Part shown: piece after piece, positions 45,342-56,736 of the stretch
How positions within the stretch are numbered: the first letter of the stretch is position 1
How the letters are laid out: every line of letters starts with the position of its first letter
NCBI GenBank assembly: GCA_008477525.1
Contig: SPDT01000008.1
Location: 620,001-684,000 of the forward strand
DNA length: 64,000 bases
Direction of reading: 5' to 3'
Origin: Hypomyces perniciosus
Lineage: Eukaryota; Ascomycota; Sordariomycetes; Hypocreales; Hypocreaceae
The notes under the pieces: generated by a model
The model's database searches: none
What the model was told of the DNA's origin: nothing
What the model saw: only the letters and a program-made list of their open reading frames with translations
Program-made: the position numbers and the translations under genes

Positions 45342-47618
45342 TCACAACTTCGCCTTAACCGCTCCCTGATCCTCAACCGCCATATGTTTCCCCCCATTCT
45401 CCTCAAAATACTCTTTCACCTTCTCCCTCGCCATCTCCACCACCGTCGCATCCTCCACAGTGCTCGGCACTGCAACCTCCTTCTCAAACTCTCCCCTCGT
45501 CGCATTCTCCACCAACTCACGCAACACTCGCCGCAGCGTCTTTCCCGATCGCGTCTTGGGAATCATTCCCTTGCCCTGGACGATGCCGCCCAGTGTGGCG
45601 ATGGGGCCAACTTGCTTGCGCACGAGGGCTTGGATCTCAGAAGTGAGTTCCGGGTCGGGGATGGCGGAGGAGGGATGCTTGGTTGTGGAGAGGGTGATGA
45701 ATGCTAGGGGGAGCTGGCCTTTGAGGGAGTCTGGGATGCCGACGACGCAGGCTTCTGCGATGAGGGGGTGGGAGGTGATGGCTTGTTCGATGCCGCCTGC
45801 GAACTTGTTAGTAGATAGATTCAGAAGAGATATTATGATCGGTGCGTAGACGCTGGTTTGTAAAAGATGAGCGTGATGAAAGGTAGACGAGAGACTCACC
45901 GCTTGATAACCGATGTGCGCTCACATTGAGCACATCATCATTCCGACTCATGACATGCACGTATCCCTCCCCGTCAATCCAGCCCGAATCTCCCATATCC
46001 AACCACTTGCCCGCAAACCTCTTCAAATACCCTTTGTAAAACCTCTCCTCATCCTCCCACAGCGTCCGGAATCCTGTTGGCGCGAGCGGCATCCCCAGCA
46101 CGATGTTACCCATGGTGCCCCTTTTCACTTCATGTCCGTCATCATCTACCACCCGCACGTCAAATCCAGGCATAGCCTTGCCGGCACTTCCTGGCTTGAG
46201 CCGTGGAGGGTCGTGATCCCGCATGGTCGTCTGCCGGTCCTGCGCTGCATGCGGGACGAGAGCTCTTCCTGTAATGGGTGAGCCAGCCTCGGTGGACCAC
46301 CAGTTATCAATAACGTGCGCGGAGGGTGCGCCGTACTTGTCCAGGAGGCTCTGGTACATGGATATAATCGTGGGTTCGGAGCGCTCGCCCGCGAGGAAGA
46401 GTGCCTTGAGGGACCGGAGGCCACCACGGTTGCCGATCCGAGCAATGAGCTTGTTATGCGGATCATCGCGCTTGATAGCGCGCAAGGCAGTCGGGGCTGT
46501 GAACATGGTGTTGACCTTGTACTCTTCAACGACGCGCCAGAAAGCCGATGCATCGGGCGTGCCAACGGGCTTTCCCTCGTACAGAACCGTCGCAGCACCA
46601 GCAAGCAGCGGAGCATACACAATGTATGAATGCCCTACTACCCACCCAATGTCTGACGCTGTAAAGACAACGTCTCCCGGGCCGTGGATGTTGAAGAGGT
46701 AGCTGATGGACAAGTGCAGGCCCACGGCATGACCACCAGCATCTCTCAACACGCCTTTTGGTGTGCCCGTGGTGCCGGACGTGTGAATGATATACACGGG
46801 ATCAGTGCTCATAACAGGCACACAGTCAGCTTTGATGCCCCTCGTTCGCGCGCTGCTTACGACGTCCTGCCATGAAGCTTGTCCGGCACTGTGGTCTGTG
46901 GGTGCCCACTGAATTTGGTCACGCTCCCAGATGAGCGTCCGCCGGGGCTTGTGGGAAGCGAGCTGGAAAGCTTCCTCGACTAGAGGCCGGTACGCGATGG
47001 GGGGCTTATTCCCATCGATGCCACATGATGCTGTGAGGAGAGCGACGGGTTTGCAGGCGTCGATGCGCTGGGCCAAGGCATTGGGAGCAAACCCGCCAAA
47101 GACGATGGAATGAATGGCACCAAGACGGTTTATTGCTAGTATACCAATGAGAGCCGCTGGGATCATGGGCACTGGAGACCGGTCAATGATGGGGGTTTCT
47201 TCAAGCGCGAGTTGTTGGTGAGAGACGTACTGTAGAGCATGACGACGTCTCCTTTGCGAACACCTTCCTCCCTCAAAGCCCCGGCGAGAACTTCAACCTC
47301 ATCAAGCAATTGGCTGTACGTATACCTCTCCTTCGTCTGAGATACTGGGCTGTCAAAGTAAACAGCCACCTCATCGCCGTGACCAGCCTCAACATGTCTA
47401 TCGACACAATTGTAGCAGGTTGATATTTCACCGTCCGGAAACCACGTCCAACTGTCATGCGTGATGCCGCTCTTCAGCATCTTCTGTGTGACCTGCAGCG
47501 TCGTTCTAGGCTTCCTGTGCCATGTCAAATGCTCAGCCTGCTCCGCCCAGAACGCCTCGGGGTCTTCCAGGCTGTACTGCAAGACATCATCTTGGATATG
47601 TGGATCTCTTCTAGACAT
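45342..47618 (-). CDS. Short-chain acyl-CoA synthetase, propionyl-CoA synthetase type (PrpE/ACSS3-like)
   Basis: Three exons on the minus strand, 47618-47231, 47171-45900 and 45796-45342 (introns of 59 and 103 nt), give 704 residues. It activates a short-chain acid, most likely propionate, to its CoA ester with ATP. Landmarks are the AMP-binding loop TSGTTGTPKG (260-269), GWVVGHSYIVYAPLLAGAAT, TMFTAPTALRAIKRDDP, NWWSTEAGSPI, KWLDMGDSG, and the catalytic lysine in IPKTRSGKTLRR (Lys639). The pattern fits the PrpE/ACSS3 group better than acetyl-CoA synthetase. The start MSRRDPH is the first ATG of the frame, and both junctions restore continuous family sequence (VVMLYMPMIPAAL and HRLSSGGIEQAI). 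The protein ends in AKL, a functional-type PTS1 tripeptide, so peroxisomal targeting is plausible; there is no obvious mitochondrial presequence. Confidence 0.92.
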
Positions 47619-49870
47619 TTTCTGGCTTCGACGACGCGTCGAGATCAGTATAAGCTGAGATGATGGAGGCTTCAATCGCCGATGGAAGCTCTGGATGCCC
47701 AGCCTCCGGATTCTCCTGGCAGATGCAGCCCAGCCGCTATTCTCGGTTATTTATGGTGGTCTTCTGGGCCAGGGGAGCGTGTCCGGGGCCACCGGCCCGA
47801 CGTTTTGCAGCGCGTTCCTTTGCTCCGGGATACCCATTTTTGTTAGTGCCGAACACTACCGATTCCTCTCCACAAAGAGCTTCCCCGGATTTCGGCCCCG
47901 GTTGATACTATAGCACGGAACCGATCCGTGGGCTTGCGGACTGCCTCAATGCTGTCATCTGGTATTGTACCATGATTGCATGGAGTTCCGAAGTCATCAG
48001 TGGCTCCTTTAGATCTTTGAAGCATGGAATAAACGTCAGTTTGCAATTGATGGCAGGATGTTGAACGAGGTATTCTCGGATGCAAATACGAAAGGGCAGC
48101 ACGATTACAACCACAAACAACCACAAATAAACACGAAAAATAGATTACGGATCAATAACCACGCTCTCAAGAAGATAATTGATCAAATACTATTCACCCA
48201 CCAAGCACAACGGATCTGCTCAAACATCCACAGCTGGCTTTAGGGTAGGTCATACACAGCACGACCTACTGGCTTATGTGATTTCTGCGCACTATTAGTC
48301 CACATAGAGCAAACACCTAGAACAGACTAGCTCTCCTCTTCCAAATCGCCTATTCTTTAAGTAAGTCTACGAGAGAGCATTAACACTCATAATACGGAGT
48401 ACGCTTGGAACTATTTCGTACTACTTCGTATAGATTGGCATACGGTGTAAAGTTGGACAACCCGTTTCTTATGAACGCGGCTTCTTCTTATTATGTTTTA
48501 AATGAATAGGCTTAGGAAGTCTCTCTTTTAGACTAGCTTTGACTCTAAGCGGTGGCTACGGGTACTATTAGTTTCCTAAACGGGCGGCACTACTCCGTAG
48601 TAACCTAACTTAATACGGCACATAAGTTATGATTAAGTGCGTTAATTTAATGCAAACGCCACACCGGCACCGAATTCGGGAACAATGAAATCTAACAACA
48701 ACGCGTCCGAAAGGATGACATTCCTTTCGCATATCTTGCTTAAATGAACGCCATATAATCCCTCATCACGATACGCGCCGAGCACAAGTCTCACACGACA
48801 TCTCATATCACACATACACAAAAGCACCATCATCACTTTACCAGCCAGCATCAGACCACTATCCAATATCTATCAAGGGACTAATGGGGAAACTAATGCT
48901 ACGACTACTACTAATACACCGAACCGAATATTATTCGTATGCCCAATTGCGAGTAGTAATAGTACTTCTCAGTGCTAATGACAAATCCGCTATAAACCTC
49001 ATAATCACTTACACATCCACCCATACCACCGCAATCTCGCCTACGAGTAAATCAAAGGGCGCCACCAGTCCCCCACTCACACCCGATATGCCCGCTGCTA
49101 GCAAACCAGCTTTTTGACTTAGGCTAAAGAATTGGGTGCGGTGTGTTGGCAAAAGCACAGCGTGGAGAGAATGGGGTGAGTGGAGAGGCCAACCGCTCTT
49201 CAGAGGTTGAAGATGTCACATCTATTGGTCCCATGCATGGGTCGCGGTTGGAAATCACCTGTGAAGTGCGGTGAGCACAAGACAGGCATTAAGCCGACGT
49301 GGGTATGTATGAAACGAAAGTGGATTGTGGGCTAACTTGACCCTGCAATGTTTGCGGAGTATCTACATAGTAGCAGACTCACCAATATCTGACCATGACA
49401 CCGAGAGGCTACAAACACTCTCGGTTGAAGAGTGCTAATGGCCGGTTCTCCGAAACACAAAATAGACACAAGCAACAAATATTAATGATATAGCAGATAT
49501 TTTTCGAGGCGGTAACACTTCTTTTAGAATTGTAATCATAGGATGAATGCAAAGCCTTAAAAGACCTATCCTAATTCAGGAAAAGACATGATATTCCCAG
49601 CCCCGAAACGACCGCACACGATCAGGTGTATGTGCATCTTTCCATGAGTGATCAAGACTTCCTCAGAACACCAAGGCTTGTCTGTCCGTATATACCCAAG
49701 CCTGGTTCTACCCCTAAATACCCCACATCACTTCCATCCCCAGACGTAAACCAATCGACACCAATGACGCAGCCCCAGTCGTGACTGGAGGTCGGACCCA
49801 CGATTTCCAAGAATTATCGAACCAAGGATTCGCAAGTTGTGATTTAACGAGGCACTGACATGTAATTGAT
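47619..49870. other. 2.25-kb intergenic stretch
   Basis: Promoter of the synthetase gene on the left, 3' side of the CCG-6-like gene on the right. In between, about 48050-49060 is AT-rich with many short stops and motif copies at 48392-48432 (tacggagtac, then cgtactacttcgta) and 48591-48600. No gene is supported. Confidence 0.5.
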
Positions 49871-50348
49871 TTACAGGACGAAAGCAGCAAGACCGACAAT
49901 ACCGGCCAGACCAGCACCAGACAGGATAGCAGCCTTGCCAGCGCCAGCAGTAGGGACGGGGCTAGGAGGGTGGGTAGGCAGAACACCACCAGTGCTAGCG
50001 GGAGGAGCCTGGGTGGGAGTGACGGGGGCAGTGGCGTTGGTGTAAGAACCGCTAGATGATGTTAGAGACTGACCCTGATACCAGGAGAGTGACTATATCT
50101 TACCAGGTGTGGCAGGCAACAACGCTGCTGGTGATGACGGGGTAGGTGACGGTGCAAGGGCAGTCGGTGATGGTCAAGGTGGTGGCCTCAGTGACGGTAT
50201 AGGTGTTGGTACCGTGGGTGATGGTGGTAGGGCCAGGGCAGAAGGTGGTGTAGACATCGACGATCTTGGTGGTGACGGTGACGTTGCCACCGTATGAAGC
50301 AGAGACGCCAGCGGCAGCGGCAAGAACGGCAGCGATGGTGAACTTCAT
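49871..50348 (-). CDS. CCG-6-like small GPI-anchored cell surface protein
   Basis: Two exons on the minus strand, 50348-50104 and 50051-49871 (52-nt intron), give 141 residues. A signal peptide ([17 protein letters not shown]) precedes a Thr/Val-rich beta domain ([40 protein letters not shown], then SSVVACHTC with the last Cys split by the intron). A Pro/Thr stalk follows, and a hydrophobic GPI-type tail ([19 protein letters not shown]). The arrangement and sequence resemble clock-controlled protein 6 of Neurospora and its many ascomycete homologues, highly expressed wall proteins of unknown biochemical function. C-rich codon use and a TATA box support strong expression. Circadian control is known for the Neurospora protein only; nothing here shows it. 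Confidence 0.88.
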
Positions 50349-50549
50349 TTTGTCGGTATTGGAGGATTAAACTTGAGGAGTTAGGATTGATATTAGGTAT
50401 AGATGCGTGAGGTTGTTTGTAACGAATGAAATTGACTAAAAGTCAAGGTTAATGTTGCAGGTGTGCTAGCGAGCGTGTGTGTGTGTGGTGAGGAAGAAAG
50501 GAAGAAGAAGAAGAAGAAGAGAAGAGGTGGGTGCTTGGAGGGATCGGGA

Positions 50550-50555
50550 TTTATA
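50550..50555 (-). promoter_or_regulatory. TATA box of the CCG-6-like gene
   Basis: TATAAA on the minus strand within gatataaatcc, about 207 bases before the ATG at 50348. It is followed by a (CTT)n pyrimidine tract (about 50499-50521 on the plus strand as aagaag units), which probably lies in the leader. Confidence 0.55.
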
Positions 50556-51078
50556 TCAAGCAGCATGTGGGCAAGACATAATGAGGAGAGAGCAAGCGAC
50601 ATGGGGCCTCTCTCCCCCTTCAGACAAACAAGGAAGATTATGGAGACTCAAAGACAACAGCCCGCAGTGCGAGATGCAGGGGGCGGGGGGCGCTTGTCTC
50701 TCCGCTTTCGCGTTGATCCGCTTCTCTTGTTGTGACTTGTTTTGCTTAATCAAGATACTAGGTAATACTGCGACATACATGCAAATAGGAGGGATCACGG
50801 ATCACAGACCACAGACCGGCGCCCAGCTCAGACCAGGAGGGCCAGCGCTAAGCCGTCTTGGAGAAGCCACACAATCAATCGAGCCATGGTTTTAATGTGA
50901 CGGACCTGACTTTGCAGTCGGCAAATCAGAAGTGACTGTTGTCCCAGTGAAAAATACATAAGGGAGGGGGCGTGTATCGGAGACAACACTCGGGATAATA
51001 TGGGGCAAAAGAGGCCCAGAGCACCAAAAGCCGTTTAGTTGGCAGAATGAACAAACATCCTTTACTCGTACACAAATA

Positions 51079-51140
51079 GTATGTACTCCGTACGAAGTAC
51101 ATACTCCATAATACTCCGTAGACGAGTACGGAGTACATAC
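51079..51140. repeat. Perfect 15-bp inverted repeat built from the dispersed motif
   Basis: Arms gtatgtactccgtac (51079-51093) and its exact reverse complement (51126-51140) flank a 32-base loop that holds further degenerate units (gaagtac, atactccgta). It could fold as a hairpin in single-stranded DNA or RNA. The element resembles a very small foldback or MITE-like structure, but no target-site duplication is evident. Confidence 0.7.
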
Positions 51141-52024
51141 GAGTAGTATTGGCATGCAGGAGATTGCTCCTCTGGGCATGCAATGTCGCGGCGTCGCGTC
51201 GCTCGCTGACAAGACAGGACAAACGCTGTGATACATTCATAATTTCCGTCGTCTGCACAAGCCCTCCCCATAATTGCCATCGAGATCCCGTTGGTAGGCT
51301 ATGGCGCTGCTCCCCATACGAGTACATACGTTCCAACAATCTTATCTGTGCAATGCACACGGCCTATGGAGATGGAGTCCATAGCATGCATCAACACTCT
51401 GGCTCCGTAAATAGCACCGAGCATTAATTCCAATGCGGCAGGTCTGGTGTTTGGTCCAGCAGATCAGCCCTTTTAGTGGTCCTTCCCCTGACGGATTAAC
51501 GGCTAATGCAGGAACCAAACACCGTGAGCTCCTTTGTCTGGTTCGACAACAACAACACATAAAAATCAAGGTCATTCCGGCAGTTCCTTGTGCGTCGTAT
51601 AAGCCCACATCTTCCCTACAGAAGTGACTGATTAAAAAAAAACAATTGTTATCGGAAAGCCCACATAAAAGATTCAACCCCTGATCGACTGAATGGACAA
51701 GAGGCGCATCGAACCACGGGGCTGAGAAACTGAAAAGGGGGGTCTGCTGCATCGACAAGTAATGAAAAACAAGTCGAGACGCGCGCAGCCAAGCAAATAG
51801 TACTCCGTACCAGGGAAGCGATCAGGAAAAAATTTCGCCGTCAGAGCACCTCTTGTTTTGTTTGTGTGTCTGGCTAGGGCGGCGACTGCAACGTGCCAGG
51901 CAAAATGTGGAATGCATCACGTGTTATTGGCTGTCCCTGGCGCGGAATGGCTGGATTGGGATATTGGCCCCTTGCCGCTTTTGTGGACTGAGTTGTCGCA
52001 CCGGCTCTTTACTGGTGCAAGTAG

Positions 52025-52040
52025 TACGAAGTACTTCGTA
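52025..52040. repeat. Perfect 16-bp palindrome tacgaagtacttcgta
   Basis: The 16 bases are self-complementary. They are followed within 65 bases by gtacggagtac (52073-52083) and tacttcgta (about 52095-52103). Confidence 0.7.
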
Positions 52041-53775
52041 AGCTCTCGGCATCAAGACTACCTAAGGTACGCGTACGGAGTACTCCATACTACTACTTCG
52101 TACTAGCAGCTAAAAGGCCGCTCCCCTCTCCGTTGTTAGTTCTCTGGCGGGCGTCCGCACCAATTTATTCAGTGGCCTGCTATTATCCCAGAGATGGATC
52201 TCCGGGCTAATTTCCCAGTTATCCACCTGTCGTGTGCCTGAATGCTTTGCTTGCCAGCAAATCGGCTTCAAGTTCTCATTTAAGCAATGGCTGCCGTTTA
52301 ATTTCTACGGGTACAATTCTGAGTGCGAAATAATAATACTGCTACTACTACTACCATTTGGACTTGACGGAGTGGGCTGGCTAGAGCACTCTGTATTTAC
52401 AAACAAGTACAGAAGCTCGACTGTGCTCCTCTCCAAAGTCTGACAAGGTGCTTCACTTTTGGCAATGATCTGCCTGATCCACCAGCTGAGATCTATATAG
52501 ATGGGTACCTATGTTTTCTGCTTCCGTTCTTCGCTCGTACCTATGTATGTACATACATAAATGCCCCAGACCGTTTGGTACCCGTAGCCAAGCTTTTGGT
52601 GATCCGAAGCTCGGCGGGCCACAGATAACATGGACCCTCGCCATTCTTCGGTGAACGAATCACAGAGTTCCCACAGCCATCCATGAAATCACAATGTCGC
52701 TTAAACCTTTGTATTGCTATTTTCGTCGTCGACAACTCATGTAGAATTCCAGACTCGCGGCATATGACAGGTAATTACGAGTACGGAGTATTACATACCA
52801 CCTTGTAGATACTAATATTTGTCATGTACTACGAGTACACCATCAACGCGACGGCTTCATGCCCAATACCGCCTTCCAGCCAGCCAGGGGTTAGGCGCCG
52901 TTGTATCTGCCAATTTCCTCTAACTGGTGTGATATGTGATTTCTGTTCAGCTCCAGCATTTGCTTGGCTCCCGATGAGTTGCACATGTGGAAAGGCGCTA
53001 GATCACTCCTCAAATATTCAGCCGTCTCTTTATCATGGGAAGTACGAGAGTACTGATGCCTGTCACAACGGTGCGTTTTCTTTGTGGAGAGCCTCAATCA
53101 ATATGATGCATCTACGGAGCACTAGTAAATGGCTTACTCAGGTATTCTAATGAACACAATATTACGGAGTAGTACGGAGTAGCACATACTAGTAAATTAC
53201 TATGCCAACCAACCTGTCTGTCTCTGTCTGGTACATTTCCTCATACAATCCTGTCTTGGATGGGTTGCACAGCATTGTGATGAATGAGTCAAGAAAACTG
53301 CTGTTTGTTCCAACTCTGAGACCGAAAGCTTGGCTGCGGGTTGGGTCCGGAGACTTATAAGCTCATATTAGCGGCGACGAGCCTTGGATTGTTTGCTATT
53401 CTCTGAGACCACTCGGCGATACGACCTAAGCCTTTTTTCTCCTATAGCTGTGGAATATCTCCAGCAACGAATTTATATCAGAATTGCCTAAATGAACCAT
53501 CACACTCTCGCCGTGGTCGTGTGATACTGATCGTTTGCGTCGTGAACGCCGAGAAATCTCCGACGAGCAACAAACCACTCACCATCCATTGTCGCCACCC
53601 ATTTCCCTTTCCCTGCTCCAAAAATGCTAGTTGAACTCCTCATATTACTAATTCCCTGCTTTATGAAAGAAGCCGCCTACCTCATGATGTCGGAAGTGTT
53701 CATAAACTTTGTCATGCTGCCTCTTCGATCGACAATCATCGCCGAACTCCAACAGTGACAGACAGACAATAGACG

Positions 53776-54865
53776 ATGGCGTGTACAATGAGGGCAGTCG
53801 GTACGTGTTTTTTCATGGATAATCATCGCACTCTGCTGGTAAAGTCAACCTCAAGGCCTAACCATGTGAACCCAACCTCTAGATATCAAGGGCGGAGCAG
53901 GCGAGAGGGATGCTCTCTTCATCAATGCAGACACACCCAAGCCAACCCCGGCTGATGGCCAGGCCATTATCAGAATCAAGGCCTTTGGCATCAACCGCAT
54001 GGACATCCTCCAGCGCCGCGGCTTGTACAGTCTCCCTCCACAAGCGCCTAAGACGCTAGGTGTTGAGTTCAGCGGTGTTATTGAGTTTTTCGGGCCCGGC
54101 GACCACGGGGCCTTTAACGTTGGCGATGAAGTCTTTGGTCTAGCTTACGGAGGTGCCTATGCGGAGTATATCGCTGTTAACACAAAGATGTTGCTGCACA
54201 AGCCTAGCCATCTGACTTATGAACAATGCGCTGGAATTCCTGAAACATGGATCACGGCCACTCAAGCGCTGCACTTAGTCCTGGGCTTTACAAAAGGCAA
54301 GTCCATTTTATGGCATGGGGGTGCATCGGGTGTCTCCATTGCAGGCATCCAACTCTCCCACGCGGCCGGCGCATCCGAGATCTACGCCACAGCTGGAAGC
54401 CAGGAGAAATGCGACTTCATCACCTCGCAGCTCGGCGCCACTGCAGCTGTCAACTACAAGACCCAAGACTGGGTGAGCGAGATCAAGAAAAAGACAGGTG
54501 GCAAGGGGGTAGACTTCATCGTCGACTTTATTGGAGGAGATTACTTCCAAAAGAACCTCGAAGTCGCAGCCCGGGACTGCAGAATCGTCCTACTGGGTTT
54601 CCTCAGCGGAAGCAAAATTCCCAATGTGGATATTGGACCAATCATGTCCAAGCGCATTCGTATTGAGGGCAGCACGCTGCGAAGTCGCGATGAGGAGTAC
54701 CAAGGCAGGCTACGGGACAGGTTGGAGGAGTACCTCCCGGACTTTGAGTCCAAGAAGCTCAGGATCTTTGTCGATACGGTTATGCCGTGGGAGCAGATCC
54801 AGGAGGCGCACAAGTACATGGAAGATGCCAAAAATTCAGGCAAGATTGTCTGTTCCATTTCCTAG
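53776..54865 (+). CDS. NAD(P)H quinone oxidoreductase, PIG3-like (MDR superfamily)
   Basis: A 25-nt first exon (53776-53800) and a second exon 53883-54865, separated by an 82-nt intron, encode 335 residues. The N terminus MACTMRAVDIKGGAGERDAL continues into a GroES-like fold (IIRIKAFGINRMDILQRRGL, VGDEVFGLAYGGAYAEYIAV) and a Rossmann domain with GGASGVSIAG (154-163). Next come YATAGSQEKCDFITSQLGA, VDFIVDFIGGDYF and a C-terminal RDRLEEYLPDFESKKLRIFV. The order and the lack of structural-zinc cysteines place it in the zeta-crystallin/quinone oxidoreductase branch of medium-chain dehydrogenases, closest in pattern to PIG3 (TP53I3). It probably reduces quinones with NADPH in the cytosol. The short first exon is accepted because it supplies the standard MRAV start of the family. 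Confidence 0.9.
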
Positions 54866-55025
54866 TATAGCTCTGACTCCGGGGCAAATTCCCCGGGATA
54901 ACGATGAAAAATAAAAGACTGATCAAAACGCCCTCCTGGTTTGTAATCTTATAATCTCGCGAACTGTCATAAACCACCATAACCACACTAGAAGCCCAGA
55001 TGACTAGATAAGTAGCGTCTAAACA

Positions 55026-56133
55026 TTAATGCTCCTTTACCCACTTTAGCATCTGTTCGTATGCTGTGGCTTGCGCATCCTTGATGGCTGGGTCTTGATA
55101 TTGGCCGACAACGGCAAAACCTTGAGAGCACATTAGAGAGTTGACCAGTTCATGTTGTCAAGGATTGCTCACCATGTGGCACGCCAGGATACACTTGAAC
55201 TTCGTGTTCCAAGTTCTCGTCGGACATGACATCCTCTCCCGCGGATCGCACTTCATCAGGGAACAGCGCATCGTTTTCGACACAGACTAAGCTCAGGGGC
55301 ACTTGCAAGTCCTTGAAATCATCGGGAATTACGGACGCTGCATGTGCCAGAGCTCCAGCCTTGATGAAAGGCCCGTTCTTCACCACGCCGCTCTCTTCAT
55401 CACCTCCCGTCTTTTGTGTTCCCTGGGCGAGCAGAAGGACATAGCGGCCTCCTACGCAATACCCCACAGCATATATACCCTCTCCGTTCTTGACAGCCTC
55501 GGAGTATTGCTCATGCGCAGCCTCGATGACCTTGTGCAAGATTGGCATGACCTTGTCCTCTGTTATCCTTGCAAGCCACATGTCAATCAGAAACGACTTT
55601 GTAACTTCAACAGCCTTGAGCTTGAACTGCTCGAGGAAGGACGTGGAGTTGTCAGCGATGGACAAGCCGCTGCCACCTGGGGCTGTGTCACCACCGAAGA
55701 TATCAGGCATGAGGACCAGGAAGCCTTCCGAGGCGTACATGTCGGCTTGGATCTGGTTGTTGGTGGACTTGATGCCGGTGCCGCCTGTTAGGAGGAGGAG
55801 AAGACGGCATGGTGCGTGTGGGTAGTCGGCTGGTTTTGAGATGTAGACCTGTGAAGAAGTGTTATTATCATTGGGTTCACTTTGTTGAGAGCTGTCCCGA
55901 TGCTTACATCGATGCCGTTGAGCTTGATGATTTCGCCTGTTGAAGACTGGCCGATGGCTAAAGGGCAATCAGCAACGGTAACAAGGGTCATCAACTATTT
56001 TCTGCATACGAGTAGGTCTGTCTGACACGCAGTGTTCGCCCATGTGCGGGCTTGATTGAGTTGGCGTGTGTACTGGAGTGGCCTCATTGAGATCGCTCTC
56101 TGGCGCCTTGGTTGCGTTTTCCAAGTCGGTCAT
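55026..56133 (-). CDS. Dienelactone hydrolase family protein (alpha/beta hydrolase)
   Basis: Four exons on the minus strand, 56133-56010, 55957-55908, 55848-55173 and 55120-55026 (introns of 52, 59 and 52 nt), give 314 residues. The N terminus is acidic and flexible, then SSPHMGEHCVSDRPTPIGQS leads into VYISKPADYPHAPCRLLLLL and TGGTGI. The DLH triad is visible: nucleophile Cys189 in GYCVGGRY, Asp251 in VENDALFP and His283 in YPGVPHGF. The GYCxGG context is the family's cysteine version of the nucleophile elbow. The extended N-terminal EHC-DRP segment is usual in the fungal AIM2-like subgroup. Members hydrolyse lactones or related esters, but the substrate here is unknown. The gene converges with the oxidoreductase (160 bases between stops) and diverges from RPA1. 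Confidence 0.9.
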
Positions 56134-56589
56134 GTTGATGATGAATGAGTACTTCGTAGATATTCAGTGATTAAGAAAGCTGCAAACAGACAGAATTACA
56201 GAGGGAAAAAGCGTCGTCTGATGGCCGAGAGTGGTGGTAGTTGCAAGGTTGTTGATGAGGTATACGAAGTAGTTCGAGGGAGGCTGTGCTTTCACGAGGT
56301 GCTGCGCCGCACAACGTCATACGAGATGTGAATGAAACAGTCAAGGAGCTTTGTGAGATGAGCAAGCGTATTACAGCTCGGGCTGGCAAGATGAGATTTA
56401 TTTCTACTGAAAATTAGAGACCCGACAGCTCAATATCTCGAACAAAAACCGCAGAACACAGAAACAGATGCCAGAGGGCACAGGATTTAGCATCTCAACT
56501 GAATGAAGCCTTGAGTTTGCTGGTTGTTCACCCGTTTTTGAGCCATCACCCCGCTCACCCCGCCATCACGTGAGCGGCGTTGCCACTCA

Positions 56590-56595
56590 ACGCGT
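56590..56595. promoter_or_regulatory. MluI cell-cycle box (ACGCGT), distal copy
   Basis: Palindromic ACGCGT about 142 bases before the RPA1 start codon. In yeasts this box binds MBF and drives G1/S transcription of replication genes, RFA genes included; its action here is inference. Confidence 0.6.
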
Positions 56596-56601
56596 GAATG
56601 G

Positions 56602-56607
56602 ACGCGT
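56602..56607. promoter_or_regulatory. MluI cell-cycle box (ACGCGT), proximal copy
   Basis: Second ACGCGT, 12 bases (about one helical turn) from the first and 130 bases before the RPA1 start codon. It is followed by cgcgacg. Paired boxes with helical spacing are typical of MBF targets. Confidence 0.6.
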
Positions 56608-56736
56608 CGCGACGAACCGGAAGCAAGACGTACCTCCGAACTGCATCTGAATTCACAGCTGTGCCCTGGCTTGCTATCGTGACAACGACGATAAAATAAC
56701 ACGGCTGCATTGAATCGCCTCGATATCGCTTCCAAA

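Larger units (their letters stand above)
50349..53775. other. 3.4-kb intergenic stretch with palindromic motif clusters
   Basis: Divergent upstream region of the CCG-6-like gene and of the quinone oxidoreductase gene. No coding region is supported. It is rich in the dispersed motif: the inverted repeat at 51079-51140, gtactccgtac at 51801-51811, a 16-bp palindrome at 52025-52040 with further copies to about 52105, cgagtacggagta at about 52779-52791, and a double copy at 53163-53183. A (tac)n-type stretch sits at about 52336-52352. Confidence 0.5.
56134..56736. promoter_or_regulatory. Divergent promoter between DLH-family gene and RPA1
   Basis: 603 bases between the two ATGs. No coding region is supported. 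The RPA1-proximal part contains two ACGCGT elements (separate entries). The DLH-proximal part has acttcgtaga at about 56151-56160, a partial copy of the dispersed motif. Confidence 0.65.
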
